Below, piece after piece: positions 1 to 8,332 of a stretch of 64,000 nt of DNA; the first letter of the stretch is position 1, and each line of letters begins with the position of its first letter. The stretch spans positions 186,001 to 250,000 of the forward strand of contig NZ_VLLA01000009.1 in NCBI RefSeq assembly GCF_007830635.1, in the 5' to 3' direction. The translations under genes and the position numbers were made by a program. The stretch comes from Bradyrhizobium huanghuaihaiense (GTDB lineage Bacteria > Pseudomonadota > Alphaproteobacteria > Rhizobiales > Xanthobacteraceae). The notes beneath the pieces were generated by a model that saw only the letters and a program-made list of their open reading frames with translations, was not told the origin of the DNA and ran no database searches.

Positions 1-49
1 GGGCCTCTGGCGCGGGCGGGCTGCCGCGCATGATATCGGTCGGTCGCAT
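1..49 (-). CDS. 5' end of an unidentified protein, cut by the window edge
   Basis: An ATG on the minus strand (complement of 47-49) follows a good GGAGGG ribosome-binding site at about 55-60. It opens a frame reading MRPTDIMRGSPPAPEA up to the window edge. Only 16 residues are visible, too few to assign a family. The gene is transcribed away from the AraC-type regulator at 226, and such divergent pairs often link regulator and target, but that is only inference here. Confidence 0.45.
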   Translation of the reverse strand, partial: MRPTDIMRGSPPAPEA

Positions 50-225
50 CTCGATCCCTCCGCGAAGCAAAATCCCGACTGCGATGTCGGAACGGGAAGC
101 CTGCACCGCGGCGTGGCCAGGCGTTATCGAAATCCCGCAATATTTTGCTGGACAGGGGCGCCGGGCGTGCCAGTCTTGACGTAGTTCCTGCCGGCTTCTT
201 GGCTGGCAAATTCCGACGTATCGTC

Positions 226-1218
226 ATGGTCTTAAGCGCAACTCTTCCGATTCAGGACTCGGCTGCCAGCCTGCTGCAGGTCAGCAGCACGGATGTCGAT
301 GAGCATTGCGCCTCGCTCGGCCGCTGGCACCTGAGCTACGACCAGATCAGCGCCGGCGCCTTCCAGGGCAGTTTTACGCAGCTCTCCCTGCCCCGCGTCG
401 AAGTCTTCCGCGAGATCACGAGCCAGCAGGTTCGCCAGTATGGCCAGCTTGGCGCGGACAGTTTTGGGATCGGTCTGCCCTGGGATGGCGACGGCGAGGT
501 CAATTGCAACGGCGCCAGTGTTGCGGGTGCCCAGGTAATCGCCTGCATCGACGCCGAGGTCGATATGTGCACGCCGAAAGCGTTCGAGCTGCGCGGCATC
601 GTCGCCAGCGCAGCGCTGATCGAGGAGCTGGCGGCATGTCTCGACATCGCGCTGCCGCGCAGCGTCTGGCATCAGTTGCGGGTGATCGAGATGGCGGAGG
701 CGCCGGTCGCGCGGCTGCGCGCGCATCTCGCCGCCATTCACGAGACCATCACGACGGCACCCGCGCTATTCGACGATCCCGCGGCACGGCAGGCGCTGGA
801 GGATGCCCTCCTCGTCGAGATCATGGACATGTTGCCGACGGCGCGGCCGAGCGATCCCGGCCGCAGCGCCGCGGCGCGCAAGCGCACCGTCGATCGCGCC
901 CGCGCACTGATGCATGGCAGCGCCGATCGCTCCCTCTCATTGCTCGAGGTCTGCAAGGCGGTCGGCGCCAGCCCGCGCAAGCTCGGCTATTGCTTCCAGG
1001 AGGTTTTGGGCACGAGCCCGATGCATTACTGGCGCGCGATGCGGCTGAACCGGGTGCGGCGCGATCTGAAGCGCGCCGGCGGCGCCGCCGAGACGTCCAT
1101 CTACGACATCGCCGTGCAGCACGGCTTCTGGCACTTCAGCCAGTTCTCGCTGGACTACAAGCGCCACTTCTCCGAAAAGCCCTCGGAGACGCTCCGGCGC
1201 GCCAGGCTGGCGGCCTGA
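226..1218 (+). CDS. AraC-family transcriptional regulator
   Basis: DNA-binding regulator of about 330 residues. The C-terminal ~100 residues form a typical AraC/XylS double helix-turn-helix: the first helix pair is around LLEVCKAVGASPRKL, and the second includes IYDIAVQHGFWHFSQFSLDYK followed by the F-x-E-x-P-S-E-T-L-R-R end. The N-terminal part resembles the ligand-sensing half of EutR-like members but shows no diagnostic motif. The frame stays open upstream to 145. I chose the ATG at 226 because the earlier start gives a basic, family-untypical leader. It converges on metQ with a 12-bp gap and diverges from the edge gene. The inducer and targets cannot be read from the sequence. Confidence 0.85.
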   Translation: MVLSATLPIQDSAASLLQVSSTDVDEHCASLGRWHLSYDQISAGAFQGSFTQLSLPRVEVFREITSQQVRQYGQLGADSFGIGLPWDGDGEVNCNGASVAGAQVIACIDAEVDMCTPKAFELRGIVASAALIEELAACLDIALPRSVWHQLRVIEMAEAPVARLRAHLAAIHETITTAPALFDDPAARQALEDALLVEIMDMLPTARPSDPGRSAAARKRTVDRARALMHGSADRSLSLLEVCKAVGASPRKLGYCFQEVLGTSPMHYWRAMRLNRVRRDLKRAGGAAETSIYDIAVQHGFWHFSQFSLDYKRHFSEKPSETLRRARLAA

Positions 1219-1230
1219 CGGGCTGCTGCC

Positions 1231-2004
1231 TTACCACGTCGGCAGATACGTGCCCTTGAAACGCGTCTCCAGAAACGCCTTCACGGGCTCGGAGTGATAG
1301 GCCTCAATCAGCTGCTTCACCCAGGGCTTGTCCTTGTCCTCCTCGCGCACGGCGAGGATGTTGACCCAGGGTCCATCGGGGTTTTCGCGGGCGATCGCGT
1401 CGGTCGCGGGATTGAGGCCGGCCTGCACCGCATAATTGTTGTTGATCGAGACGACGTCGACGTCCTGCAGCGCGCGCGGAAGCTGGGCGGCATCGAGCTC
1501 GACGAAGCGCAGCCTCTTCGGGTTGTCGGTGATGTCGGCGATGGTCGAGGAGACGTTGTTCGGGTCCTTCAGCTTGATCACGCCATGAAGGGCCAGGATC
1601 ATCAGGCCGCGCGCACCGTTGGAAGGGTCGTTGGCGATGGCGACGCGCGCTCCTTCCGGCAGATCGGCAAGCTTCTTGTATTTCTGCGAGTAGACGCCCT
1701 GCGGCGAGCCGATCGTGTTGGCGACCTTGACGATCTTCCAGCCGGTCTTGGAGATCTGGTTCTTCAGGTAGGGCTCGTGCTGGAACGAATTGGCTTCCAG
1801 GTCCTTCAGCGCCAGCGCCTGGTTCGGGATCACGTAGTCGGTGAACTCGACCACCTTGATGTCGAGGCCGCGCTCGGCGCCGACCTTCTTCACGACGTCG
1901 AGGATCTCGGCATGGGGACCGGCGGTGACGCCGACGCGGATGGTTTCAGCCTGAGCCGAGGTCGCAAGCAAGGCTGCAGCCGCAAGGGTTGCGAGAAAAC
2001 GCAT
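1231..2004 (-). CDS. metQ: Methionine ABC transporter substrate-binding protein (NlpA/MetQ family)
   Basis: Periplasmic binding component of a methionine importer, 257 residues. It starts with a Sec signal (MRFLATLAAAALLATSAQA) and continues with the NlpA/MetQ pattern: IRVGVTAGPHAEIL, a YVIPNQALALKDLEANSFQHEPYL block, and a C-terminal WVKQLIEAYHSEPVKAFLE. Most MetQ proteins are lipoproteins. Here the signal ends SAQA-E with no lipobox cysteine, so the protein is probably soluble. It is the last gene of metN-metI-metQ, 29 bp after metI. The substrate is inferred from family and operon; other NlpA proteins bind related compounds. Confidence 0.9.
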   Translation of the reverse strand: MRFLATLAAAALLATSAQAETIRVGVTAGPHAEILDVVKKVGAERGLDIKVVEFTDYVIPNQALALKDLEANSFQHEPYLKNQISKTGWKIVKVANTIGSPQGVYSQKYKKLADLPEGARVAIANDPSNGARGLMILALHGVIKLKDPNNVSSTIADITDNPKRLRFVELDAAQLPRALQDVDVVSINNNYAVQAGLNPATDAIARENPDGPWVNILAVREEDKDKPWVKQLIEAYHSEPVKAFLETRFKGTYLPTW

Positions 2005-2033
2005 TGATGTCTCCAGTTTCGAAAAAGTTGGGT

Positions 2034-2699
2034 TCAGCGATGCCGCAGCCGGCGGTTGACCCGGCGCGCCAGATAGTCGCCCGCGCTCTGGACCAGCTGC
2101 ACCAGCGCGATCAGCACGACGACGACGGCGAGCATCATCTCCGGCATGAAGCGCTGGTAGCCGTAGCGGATGCCGAGATCGCCGAGGCCGCCGCCGCCGA
2201 CCGCGCCGACCATGGCGGAATAGCCGAGCAGGCTGACCACCGCGAGCGTCAGCGCCAGCAAGAGGCCCGGCAGCGCCTCGGGGATCAGCACCTTGAGCAC
2301 GATCTGGATCGGGGATGCCCCGAACGAGGACGCGGTCTCGATCAGCCCGCCATCGACCTCGCGGATCGCGGCCTCGACCAAGCGCGCGATGAACGGCGCC
2401 GAGGCGATGGTCAGCGGCACGATCGCCGCGGTCGAGCCGATCGAAGTGCCGGCGATGAGCCGCGTGAACGGGATGATGGCGACGACCAGGATGATGAAGG
2501 GCGTCGAGCGCGTCGCGTTGACGACGGCGCCGAGCACGCGATTGACGATTGGGGCCGCGAACAGCTCGCCCTTCCGGCTGGTCGCGAGGAAGACGCCGAG
2601 CGGCAGGCCGAAGGCGGTGCCGAGCAGCGCCGCGATGCCGACCATGTACAGGCTCTCGCCCGTGGCCTGGATGATGAGGTTGATGAGTTCAGGCGACAT
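2034..2699 (-). CDS. metI: Methionine ABC transporter permease
   Basis: Inner-membrane permease of about 221 residues with five predicted membrane segments. The EAA loop is visible as EAAIREVDGGLIETASSFGASPIQIVLKV, and ARLVEAAIREVDGGLIETA is the contact with the ATPase. The open frame extends to 2888, but the upstream part is Arg/Ser-rich shadow of metN. The start at MSPELINLI (2699) matches the family and overlaps the metN stop by 11 bp, which suggests translational coupling. It works with MetN and MetQ in high-affinity methionine uptake. Confidence 0.92.
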   Translation of the reverse strand: MSPELINLIIQATGESLYMVGIAALLGTAFGLPLGVFLATSRKGELFAAPIVNRVLGAVVNATRSTPFIILVVAIIPFTRLIAGTSIGSTAAIVPLTIASAPFIARLVEAAIREVDGGLIETASSFGASPIQIVLKVLIPEALPGLLLALTLAVVSLLGYSAMVGAVGGGGLGDLGIRYGYQRFMPEMMLAVVVVLIALVQLVQSAGDYLARRVNRRLRHR

Positions 2700-3813
2700 A
2701 GCCGAGATGCTCCGCCGAGAATTGATACTGAGAGAGCCAGGCGAGAACCCGCGCCTGCACGTCCTCGCTGCCGGGGACACCGAGAACGAGCGAGCCGACA
2801 TGCTGGCCGCCGATCTCGTCGATGCGGGCCGACAGCAGCGCCACGTCGAGGCCGAGCTCGCGCGCAAGCCGCGCCACCACCGTGTCACCGGCCCCTGCTC
2901 CGCGCACCTGCACGCGGATCACGGCCTGTCCGCCCGCGGGCGGCTCCGCCACGATCCGGCTCGCCAGTGAGACCGGCAGGCTGTCGCCGACCACTTCGGC
3001 CAGGAAGGACTGCGTGATCGGATGTTTGGGATGGGTGAAGATGTCGGCGACATGGCCGCTCTCGACGACGTGTCCGGCATCGAGCACGACCACCTCCTTG
3101 GCGAGCTGGCGCACCACGGACATTTCGTGGGTGATCAGCACGATGGTGACCCCCAGCTCGCGGTTGATGTTGGCGAGCAGGTCGAGGATCGCGCGCGTGG
3201 TCTGCGGATCGAGTGCGGAGGTCGCCTCGTCCGACAGCAGCACGCTCGGCCGCGTGGCGAGGGCTCGCGCGATGCCGACGCGCTGCTTCTGGCCGCCGGA
3301 CAGTTCCGAGGGGTAACGGTCGTGCTTGTCGGCGATCCCCACGAGGGCGAGCAGCTCGGCCACACGCACGCGGATATCGGCCTTGGACCAGCCGGCGATC
3401 TCGAGCGGCAGCGCGATGTTGTCGGCGGCGGTGCGTGACGACAGCAGGTTGAAGTGCTGGAAGATCATGCCGATCGAGCGCTGCGCCAGCCGCAGTTCGC
3501 GGCCCGCGAGCGCCGAGATATCGCGGCCGTCCACGATCGCGCGGCCCGTGGTCGGCTTCTCCAGGCCGTTGATGAGCCGCACCAGGCTCGACTTGCCGGC
3601 GCCGGACCGGCCGATCACACCGGTGATGGAACCGCGCGGAATGGCGAAGTCGATGTTTTGCAGCGCGTTGACGCCGGGCTTGCCGCGATAGGCTGGATAG
3701 GTCTTCGAGATGCTTTCGAAACGGACCATCGCGTCCGGCTCGGTCGCAGCGGGTGAAATCGCTTCAAGCGTTTCGATCGGGTTTCCGATCGCGAGCGATT
3801 GGTGGGCATTCAT
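2689..3813 (-). CDS. metN: Methionine ABC transporter ATP-binding protein
   Basis: ATPase subunit of the methionine importer. The sequence shows Walker A (GRSGAGKSS), a Q-loop region (IFQHFNLL), the ABC signature LSGGQKQRVGIARALA, Walker B (VLLSDEATSALDP) and the switch His in LITHEMSV. A C-terminal extension of about 90 residues, including VVARLARELGLDVALLSARIDEIGGQ, is the NIL regulatory domain that binds methionine in MetN proteins. The start is uncertain: MNAHQS at 3813 is chosen, with in-frame alternatives at 3855, 3828 and 3729. First gene of metNIQ. I saw no SAM-riboswitch-like structure in the ~240 bp upstream. Confidence 0.93.
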   Translation of the reverse strand: MNAHQSLAIGNPIETLEAISPAATEPDAMVRFESISKTYPAYRGKPGVNALQNIDFAIPRGSITGVIGRSGAGKSSLVRLINGLEKPTTGRAIVDGRDISALAGRELRLAQRSIGMIFQHFNLLSSRTAADNIALPLEIAGWSKADIRVRVAELLALVGIADKHDRYPSELSGGQKQRVGIARALATRPSVLLSDEATSALDPQTTRAILDLLANINRELGVTIVLITHEMSVVRQLAKEVVVLDAGHVVESGHVADIFTHPKHPITQSFLAEVVGDSLPVSLASRIVAEPPAGGQAVIRVQVRGAGAGDTVVARLARELGLDVALLSARIDEIGGQHVGSLVLGVPGSEDVQARVLAWLSQYQFSAEHLGYVA

Positions 3814-4004
3814 GGAAGCGGCCTTCATGCACAATAGTTCGCTGTCCCGGGGCACGGGAACCGGGTCGCATCGAGCGACGGGGAGTGAAACGTCGGTGAG
3901 GGTCCGGAAGGAACGCGCTGCACCGCAGCACGCACCATCGCCTTTTCCGGTCTTTCTTGCAATTTCAGATATTTGCGGGGGGATGGACGAAGATTTCCCA
4001 ATCC

Positions 4005-4037
4005 CTCCCCGGAGAAGAATATTCCTCCGCCGGGGGG
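4005..4037 (-). terminator. Possible hairpin after the DASS transporter gene
   Basis: CCCCGG at 4007-4012 pairs with CCGGGG at 4030-4035, with a flanking C-G and T-G pair. It lies about 20 bp past the stop of the minus-strand transporter gene and upstream of metN. There is no U-tract on the minus strand, so termination is only a guess. Confidence 0.3.
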
Positions 4038-4056
4038 TATCAGCCTCCCGCCCGGC

Positions 4057-5529
4057 TCACCGCATCTGCAACCAGGGCAGCACAATCAAGAGCAGGCCGG
4101 CGAAATAGAGCAGCCCGAAGATCAGCCCAAAGCCCCAGAACTGGCCCTTCCCGATATAGCCGCTGCCGAAATACATCGGCGCAGGGCCCGTCGCGTAAGG
4201 CGAGATCACGCCCATCAGGCCGAGCGAATACATGCAGAGCATGGCCAGCGTCGTGACCGGCAGGTCGGGGATGCCTGATCCGACCGCGAGCACCACCGGC
4301 AGCACGGCGGCCGCATGCGAGGTGATGCTCGAGAAGAAATAGTGGATCCAGAAGAACAGCGCGACCAAGAGCAGCATCGCGGTCGACGGCGACAGCCCCG
4401 CGAGCGGTTTTGCGTATTCGGTCGCGAACCATTTGATGAAGCCGATCTCGTTGAGACCCGAGGCCAGCGTCAGCAGCGAGGTGAAATAGAAGAACACCTC
4501 CCAGGCGCTCTTCTCGCTGACGATGTCGGCAAACTCGATCACGCCGGTGACCAGCATCAAGGAGATCACGATGAACACGACGGTGGTGGCGTTGACGAAG
4601 TTCGAGCCGAGCACGGGCACGTGGATGTCAGGGCTCGAGCCCGCGATCCACAGGAACATCGCGAGCACGATCAGCGCCAGCATGATCCATTCGTTGCGCG
4701 ACATCGGCCCCATGGCCGACAATTCCTTCGCCGCCCATTCGGAGATCTCCGGGCTGCGCTTCACCTCGGGACGGCAGACCAAATAGCTAAGCAGCGGAAC
4801 GAGCACCATCAGCAGGATGCCGAGCGGCGCGAAGCCGATGAACCACTGGCCCCAGCTCACCTCGACCCCGGCGGTCTTCTTGGCGATCGCCAGCGCCGCC
4901 GCGTTGGGCGCGAGCGCGGTGAAGAACAGCGAGCTGGTGATCGCGGTCGCGGCGAAAGCCGTCCACATCACATAGGTGCCGATCTTGCCGGCGGTCGGTC
5001 CGGGCTCCGAGCCGTAGATGCGCGGGATGTTGCTGATGATGGGATAGACGATGCCGCCGCTGCGCGCGGTGTTGGAGGGCGTTGCCGGCGCCAGCAGGAA
5101 ATCCGACATGGCAACCGCGTAGCCGAGGCCGAGCGTGTTGCGGCCGAGCCGCTGCACCAGCACCAGCGCGATGCGCCGGCCGAGCTGGCTCTTGCGGTAA
5201 CCGATCGAGAACACGAAGGCGCCGACGATCAGCCACACCGTGCTCTCGGCAAAACCCGCCAGCATCCAGCGCAACGATTTGCCGGGATCGGGATCGATAT
5301 AGCCGGCGACGCCTGCGACCGTCAGGCCGATGAAGCCGACCGCGCCGACCGGCATCGATTCCAGGATGAGCCCAGTGATGACGGCCGCGAAAACGGCAAA
5401 ATAGTGCCACTGATTGACGTTGAGCCCCGTGGGCACGGGCCACAGATAGATCGCCAGCCACACCACGAGCGGCGCGATCAGCTTCCAGCGAAACCCTTTT
5501 GCTTCAGGCGCCTGCGAACCAGCGGCCAT
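4057..5529 (-). CDS. DASS-family (SLC13/CitT-type) anion transporter
   Basis: Integral membrane protein of 490 residues with about 12 hydrophobic segments. It belongs to the divalent anion:Na+ symporter family, whose members carry dicarboxylates, tartrate, citrate or sulfate. Visible family features are the SNT-type motif in PATPSNTARSGG (binding-site loop) and a second re-entrant region around FFFSSITSHAAAVLPV. The ATG at 5529 is preceded by GGGGAGGG. The gene stands alone, so the substrate cannot be inferred. CitT/TtdT-like exchangers are the closest resemblance I can name. Confidence 0.85.
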   Translation of the reverse strand: MAAGSQAPEAKGFRWKLIAPLVVWLAIYLWPVPTGLNVNQWHYFAVFAAVITGLILESMPVGAVGFIGLTVAGVAGYIDPDPGKSLRWMLAGFAESTVWLIVGAFVFSIGYRKSQLGRRIALVLVQRLGRNTLGLGYAVAMSDFLLAPATPSNTARSGGIVYPIISNIPRIYGSEPGPTAGKIGTYVMWTAFAATAITSSLFFTALAPNAAALAIAKKTAGVEVSWGQWFIGFAPLGILLMVLVPLLSYLVCRPEVKRSPEISEWAAKELSAMGPMSRNEWIMLALIVLAMFLWIAGSSPDIHVPVLGSNFVNATTVVFIVISLMLVTGVIEFADIVSEKSAWEVFFYFTSLLTLASGLNEIGFIKWFATEYAKPLAGLSPSTAMLLLVALFFWIHYFFSSITSHAAAVLPVVLAVGSGIPDLPVTTLAMLCMYSLGLMGVISPYATGPAPMYFGSGYIGKGQFWGFGLIFGLLYFAGLLLIVLPWLQMR

Positions 5530-5670
5530 GGGCCCTCCCCTCGATTGCCGTCACATCGTGCGCCCGTTGGCCGGGCCGTTTTTGTCCCAGCTCGGCGTAT
5601 ACGAACTGTCCGCAGCGCGATCAATGGCCAGACTCGGGTTCTGTCGCTCCGCGCCCGATTTTCCGTAGGC

Positions 5671-6429
5671 TCACAAATGCCCGGTGCGCCGATGCTCCGG
5701 CTCACTGCCGTGGACCGGAAACCGGATGGTGGTGCCGATGGTGATCCAGTTGGCGTTCTCGCCGGTGATGTTGCGGCCGTAGATCACGTCGACGGAGAAT
5801 ATCTCGTTGGGCCGGTAGCGCACACCGGTCTGGAAGCGCGGTTGCACGACGCTCGCGGTCTCGGCGGTGCCGGCCTGCCCAAACGTCTCGATCGTCCATT
5901 CCAACGTGTCCGTGAACTTCCAGTCGAAGCCGATGCCATAGGTGAAATAGTGATGGCTCACCGTGCGGTCCCACAGCCAGCCGGCGTTGACGTTGATACG
6001 CGTCGTCTCGGACAGGCGGTAAGTCGCAGGTATGACGGCAAAGGCGGTCAGCGCCTCGCCGGTCGCCACGTCGAATGATCCACCGCCATAGGCCGACAAT
6101 CCCCAGCGGCCGACGCCGGTCGGGATGAAATTGGTCTTGGCTTTTGGAGCCACCGTCGTGCTCCAGTCGCCATCGCTGCGGCCACGGATGGTCTGCATGC
6201 TCAGTTCGATCGGCCTGAAGGGATCGACGACGCAGGAGGGATTTGCGACCGCCAGGAAATCGGTGTTGCTCGCCGCCGACATCCAGCTTTCGACCTTGCA
6301 GGAGCCGACCTCGGAGATGTCGGCGGCATCCACCGCATAGGCGCCATTCGCCGCGTGCGCATCCCGTGCCGCAAGTGCGACAAGCGCCGCAATTGCGGCG
6401 GTTATTCCGGTTCGTCCAGCCAAGCCCAT
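5671..6429 (-). CDS. Exported, probable outer-membrane beta-barrel protein
   Basis: Protein of 252 residues with a Sec signal ending in AHA (about residue 26). The mature part has alternating short aromatic strands (WGLSAYGGGSFD, RINVNAGWLWD, HYFTYGIGFDWKF, FQTGVRYRPNEIFSVDVIYG, WITIGTTIRFPV) typical of a small beta-barrel. Two cysteines (VGSCKVES, NPSCVVD) could form a disulfide. The last ~12 residues, rich in His and Arg, look like a tail outside the barrel. It is divergent from the nitrile hydratase genes with a 62-bp gap. I cannot name the family; function unknown. Confidence 0.65.
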   Translation of the reverse strand: MGLAGRTGITAAIAALVALAARDAHAANGAYAVDAADISEVGSCKVESWMSAASNTDFLAVANPSCVVDPFRPIELSMQTIRGRSDGDWSTTVAPKAKTNFIPTGVGRWGLSAYGGGSFDVATGEALTAFAVIPATYRLSETTRINVNAGWLWDRTVSHHYFTYGIGFDWKFTDTLEWTIETFGQAGTAETASVVQPRFQTGVRYRPNEIFSVDVIYGRNITGENANWITIGTTIRFPVHGSEPEHRRTGHL

Positions 6430-6491
6430 GGCACGATGTTAGCAGAGTCTTCGCCTCGACAAGGCCCGGATTCTGGGACTATCTTCGCGGC

Positions 6492-7118
6492 ATGAGCGAG
6501 CATCATCACGACCACGATCACGACCATTCCGAGTTGTCCGAGACCGAGCTGCGCGTGCGCGCGCTCGAGACGATCCTGACCGAAAAAGGCTATGTCGAGC
6601 CGGCCGCGCTCGATGCCATCATCCAGGCCTACGAGACCAAGATCGGCCCGCATAACGGCGCGCGCGTCGTTGCCAAGGCCTGGACCGATCCTGACTTCAA
6701 GAAGGCGCTGCTGGAGGATGGCTCCAAGGCGATTGGCACGCTCGGTCATGTCAGCCGCGTCGGCGATCATCTCGTCGTGGTCGAGAATACGCCAGAGCGA
6801 CACAACATGGTCGTGTGCACGCTGTGCTCCTGCTACCCCTGGGAAATGCTGGGGCTGCCGCCGGTGTGGTACAAGGCTGCGCCCTATCGTTCGCGCGCAG
6901 TGAAGGACCCGCGCGGCGTGCTCGCCGATTTCGACGTCAGCCTGCCGAAGGGTATGGAAATCCGGGTCTGGGACTCCACAGCCGAGACCCGCTTCCTGGT
7001 GCTGCCGATGCGCCCCGCGGGCACCGAAGGCTGGAGCGAGGAGCAGCTCGCCGAGCTCGTCACGCGCGATTCCATGATCGGGACCGGCTTTCCCAGGACG
7101 CCGGGAGCGCCGTCATGA
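6492..7118 (+). CDS. nthA: Nitrile hydratase subunit alpha, cobalt type
   Basis: Metal-carrying subunit of nitrile hydratase, which hydrates nitriles to amides; 208 residues. The metal-binding claw VCTLCSCYPW gives Cys109, Cys112, Ser113 and Cys114. Threonine at position 110 (C-T-L-C) is the mark of cobalt enzymes; iron enzymes have serine there. The N-terminus is His/Asp-rich (HHHDHDHDH), possibly a metal-handling tail. The frame is open further upstream, but the ATG at 6492 gives the family N-terminus. The stop overlaps nthB by 4 bp (ATGA). Confidence 0.95.
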   Translation: MSEHHHDHDHDHSELSETELRVRALETILTEKGYVEPAALDAIIQAYETKIGPHNGARVVAKAWTDPDFKKALLEDGSKAIGTLGHVSRVGDHLVVVENTPERHNMVVCTLCSCYPWEMLGLPPVWYKAAPYRSRAVKDPRGVLADFDVSLPKGMEIRVWDSTAETRFLVLPMRPAGTEGWSEEQLAELVTRDSMIGTGFPRTPGAPS

Positions 7119-7774
7119 ACGGCGTGCACGACATGGGCGGCATGGACGGGTTCGGCAAGGTCGAGCCCGAGCCGAACGAGCCGATGTTTCACGAGGAATG
7201 GGAGTCGCGCGTGCTGGCCATGGTGCGCGCGATGGGCGCGGCCGGCGCCTTCAACATCGACACCTCGCGCTTCTATCGCGAGACGCTGCCGCCGCACGTC
7301 TATCTGTCGAGCTCCTACTACAAGAAATGGTTTCTCGGGCTCGAGGAGATGCTGATCGAGAAGGGCTACCTCACAAGGGAGGAGGTCGCTGCCGGTCACG
7401 CGATGCAACCGGCCAAGGCGCTCAAGCACGGCAAGTTCGATCTCACCCAGGTCGAGCGCATCATGGTGCGCGGCAAGTTCGCCCGCCCTGCTCCGGCGGC
7501 GGCAAAATTCAACATCGGCGACCGCGTCCGCGCCAAGAACATCCATCCGGCGACGCACACGCGGCTGCCGCGCTATGTCCGCGGCCATGTCGGCGTGGTC
7601 GAATTGAATCACGGCTGCCACGTGTTCCCGGATTCGGCGGCGATGGAGCTCGGCGAGAATCCGCAATGGCTCTACACCGTCGTGTTCGAGGGGCGCGATC
7701 TCTGGGGCGAGGACGGCGATCCGACGCTGAAGGTCTCGATCGACGCGTTCGAGCCTTATCTGGATCCGGCGTAA
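7115..7774 (+). CDS. nthB: Nitrile hydratase subunit beta
   Basis: Second structural subunit, 219 residues. It starts MNGVHDMGGMDGFGKV, the highly conserved beta-subunit N-terminus. The C-terminal half has the SH3-like barrel with FNIGDRVRAKNIHPATHTRLPRYVRG and the end region WLYTVVFEGRDLWGED. It is translationally coupled to nthA (ATGA) and touches the activator gene by one base (TAATG). The alpha-beta-activator order is usual for cobalt nitrile hydratases. Confidence 0.95.
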   Translation: MNGVHDMGGMDGFGKVEPEPNEPMFHEEWESRVLAMVRAMGAAGAFNIDTSRFYRETLPPHVYLSSSYYKKWFLGLEEMLIEKGYLTREEVAAGHAMQPAKALKHGKFDLTQVERIMVRGKFARPAPAAAKFNIGDRVRAKNIHPATHTRLPRYVRGHVGVVELNHGCHVFPDSAAMELGENPQWLYTVVFEGRDLWGEDGDPTLKVSIDAFEPYLDPA

Positions 7775-8151
7775 TGAGTGGTAGCGCTGCTGCCGCCGCG
7801 ACGGCGGCCATTCCAAGCATTCCCCGTGACGACGACGGCCCGGTATTCCGCGCGCCATGGGAGGCGCATGCGTTCGCGATGGCGTTGACGCTGCACGAGC
7901 GTGGCGTGTTCACCTGGCCGGAATGGGCCGCAGCCTTGGCCTCCGAGATCAAGCGCGCGCAGGCCGCCGGTGATCCTGATACGGGCGAGACCTACTATCT
8001 GCACTGGCTCGCCACGCTGGAAGGCCTCGTCGCGCGGAAAGGCGTCGCCTCGATGGACACGCTGCACCGCTATCGCGACGCCTGGGACCACGCCGCGGAT
8101 CGCACGCCCCACGGCAAGCCGATCGAGCTCAGGGACGAGGATTTTGGGTAG
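7774..8151 (+). CDS. Nitrile hydratase accessory (activator) protein
   Basis: Protein of 125 residues resembling the beta-subunit N-terminal half: FRAPWEAHAFAMALTLHERGVFTWPEW, then TYYLHWLATLEGLVARKGV. This is the small self-subunit-swapping chaperone family (P14K/NhlE/NthE) that delivers metal-loaded alpha subunit in cobalt enzymes. It is the last gene of the operon. A palindromic repeat starts 26 bp after the stop. Confidence 0.88.
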   Translation: MSGSAAAAATAAIPSIPRDDDGPVFRAPWEAHAFAMALTLHERGVFTWPEWAAALASEIKRAQAAGDPDTGETYYLHWLATLEGLVARKGVASMDTLHRYRDAWDHAADRTPHGKPIELRDEDFG

Positions 8152-8177
8152 CTGTCGCTGAGTTCGTCATTGCGAAT

Positions 8178-8320
8178 CTCGTGTCCCGGACAAGCTGCAA
8201 CGCGCAAGCGTTGCGGCGCAGAGCCGGGACCCAGATGGCAACACGATACGTCATGGAAACATGGGCCCCGGCTCTGCAGCGCACCGCTGAAGGAGCGCTG
8301 CGCTGCGTCCGGGGCACGAG
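8178..8320. repeat. Dispersed palindromic repeat, family 1, copy A
   Basis: A 143-bp element whose two ends are imperfect inverted copies (CTCGTGTCCCGGAC ... GTCCGGGGCACGAG) with internal GAGCCGGGACCC / GGGCCCCGGCTC arms. About 60 bp of its right half recur, inverted and apparently unchanged, at 53419-53478. It lies between the convergent nitrile hydratase and queC genes. It resembles the REP-like elements common in Bradyrhizobium intergenic DNA. Confidence 0.85.
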
Positions 8321-8332
8321 TACCGTGAGGTC

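Noticed and set aside
3814..4056. A SAM-type riboswitch before metNIQ
   Set aside because: I found no SAM-II-like pseudoknot or conserved core. The only hairpin visible is closer to the transporter gene end.
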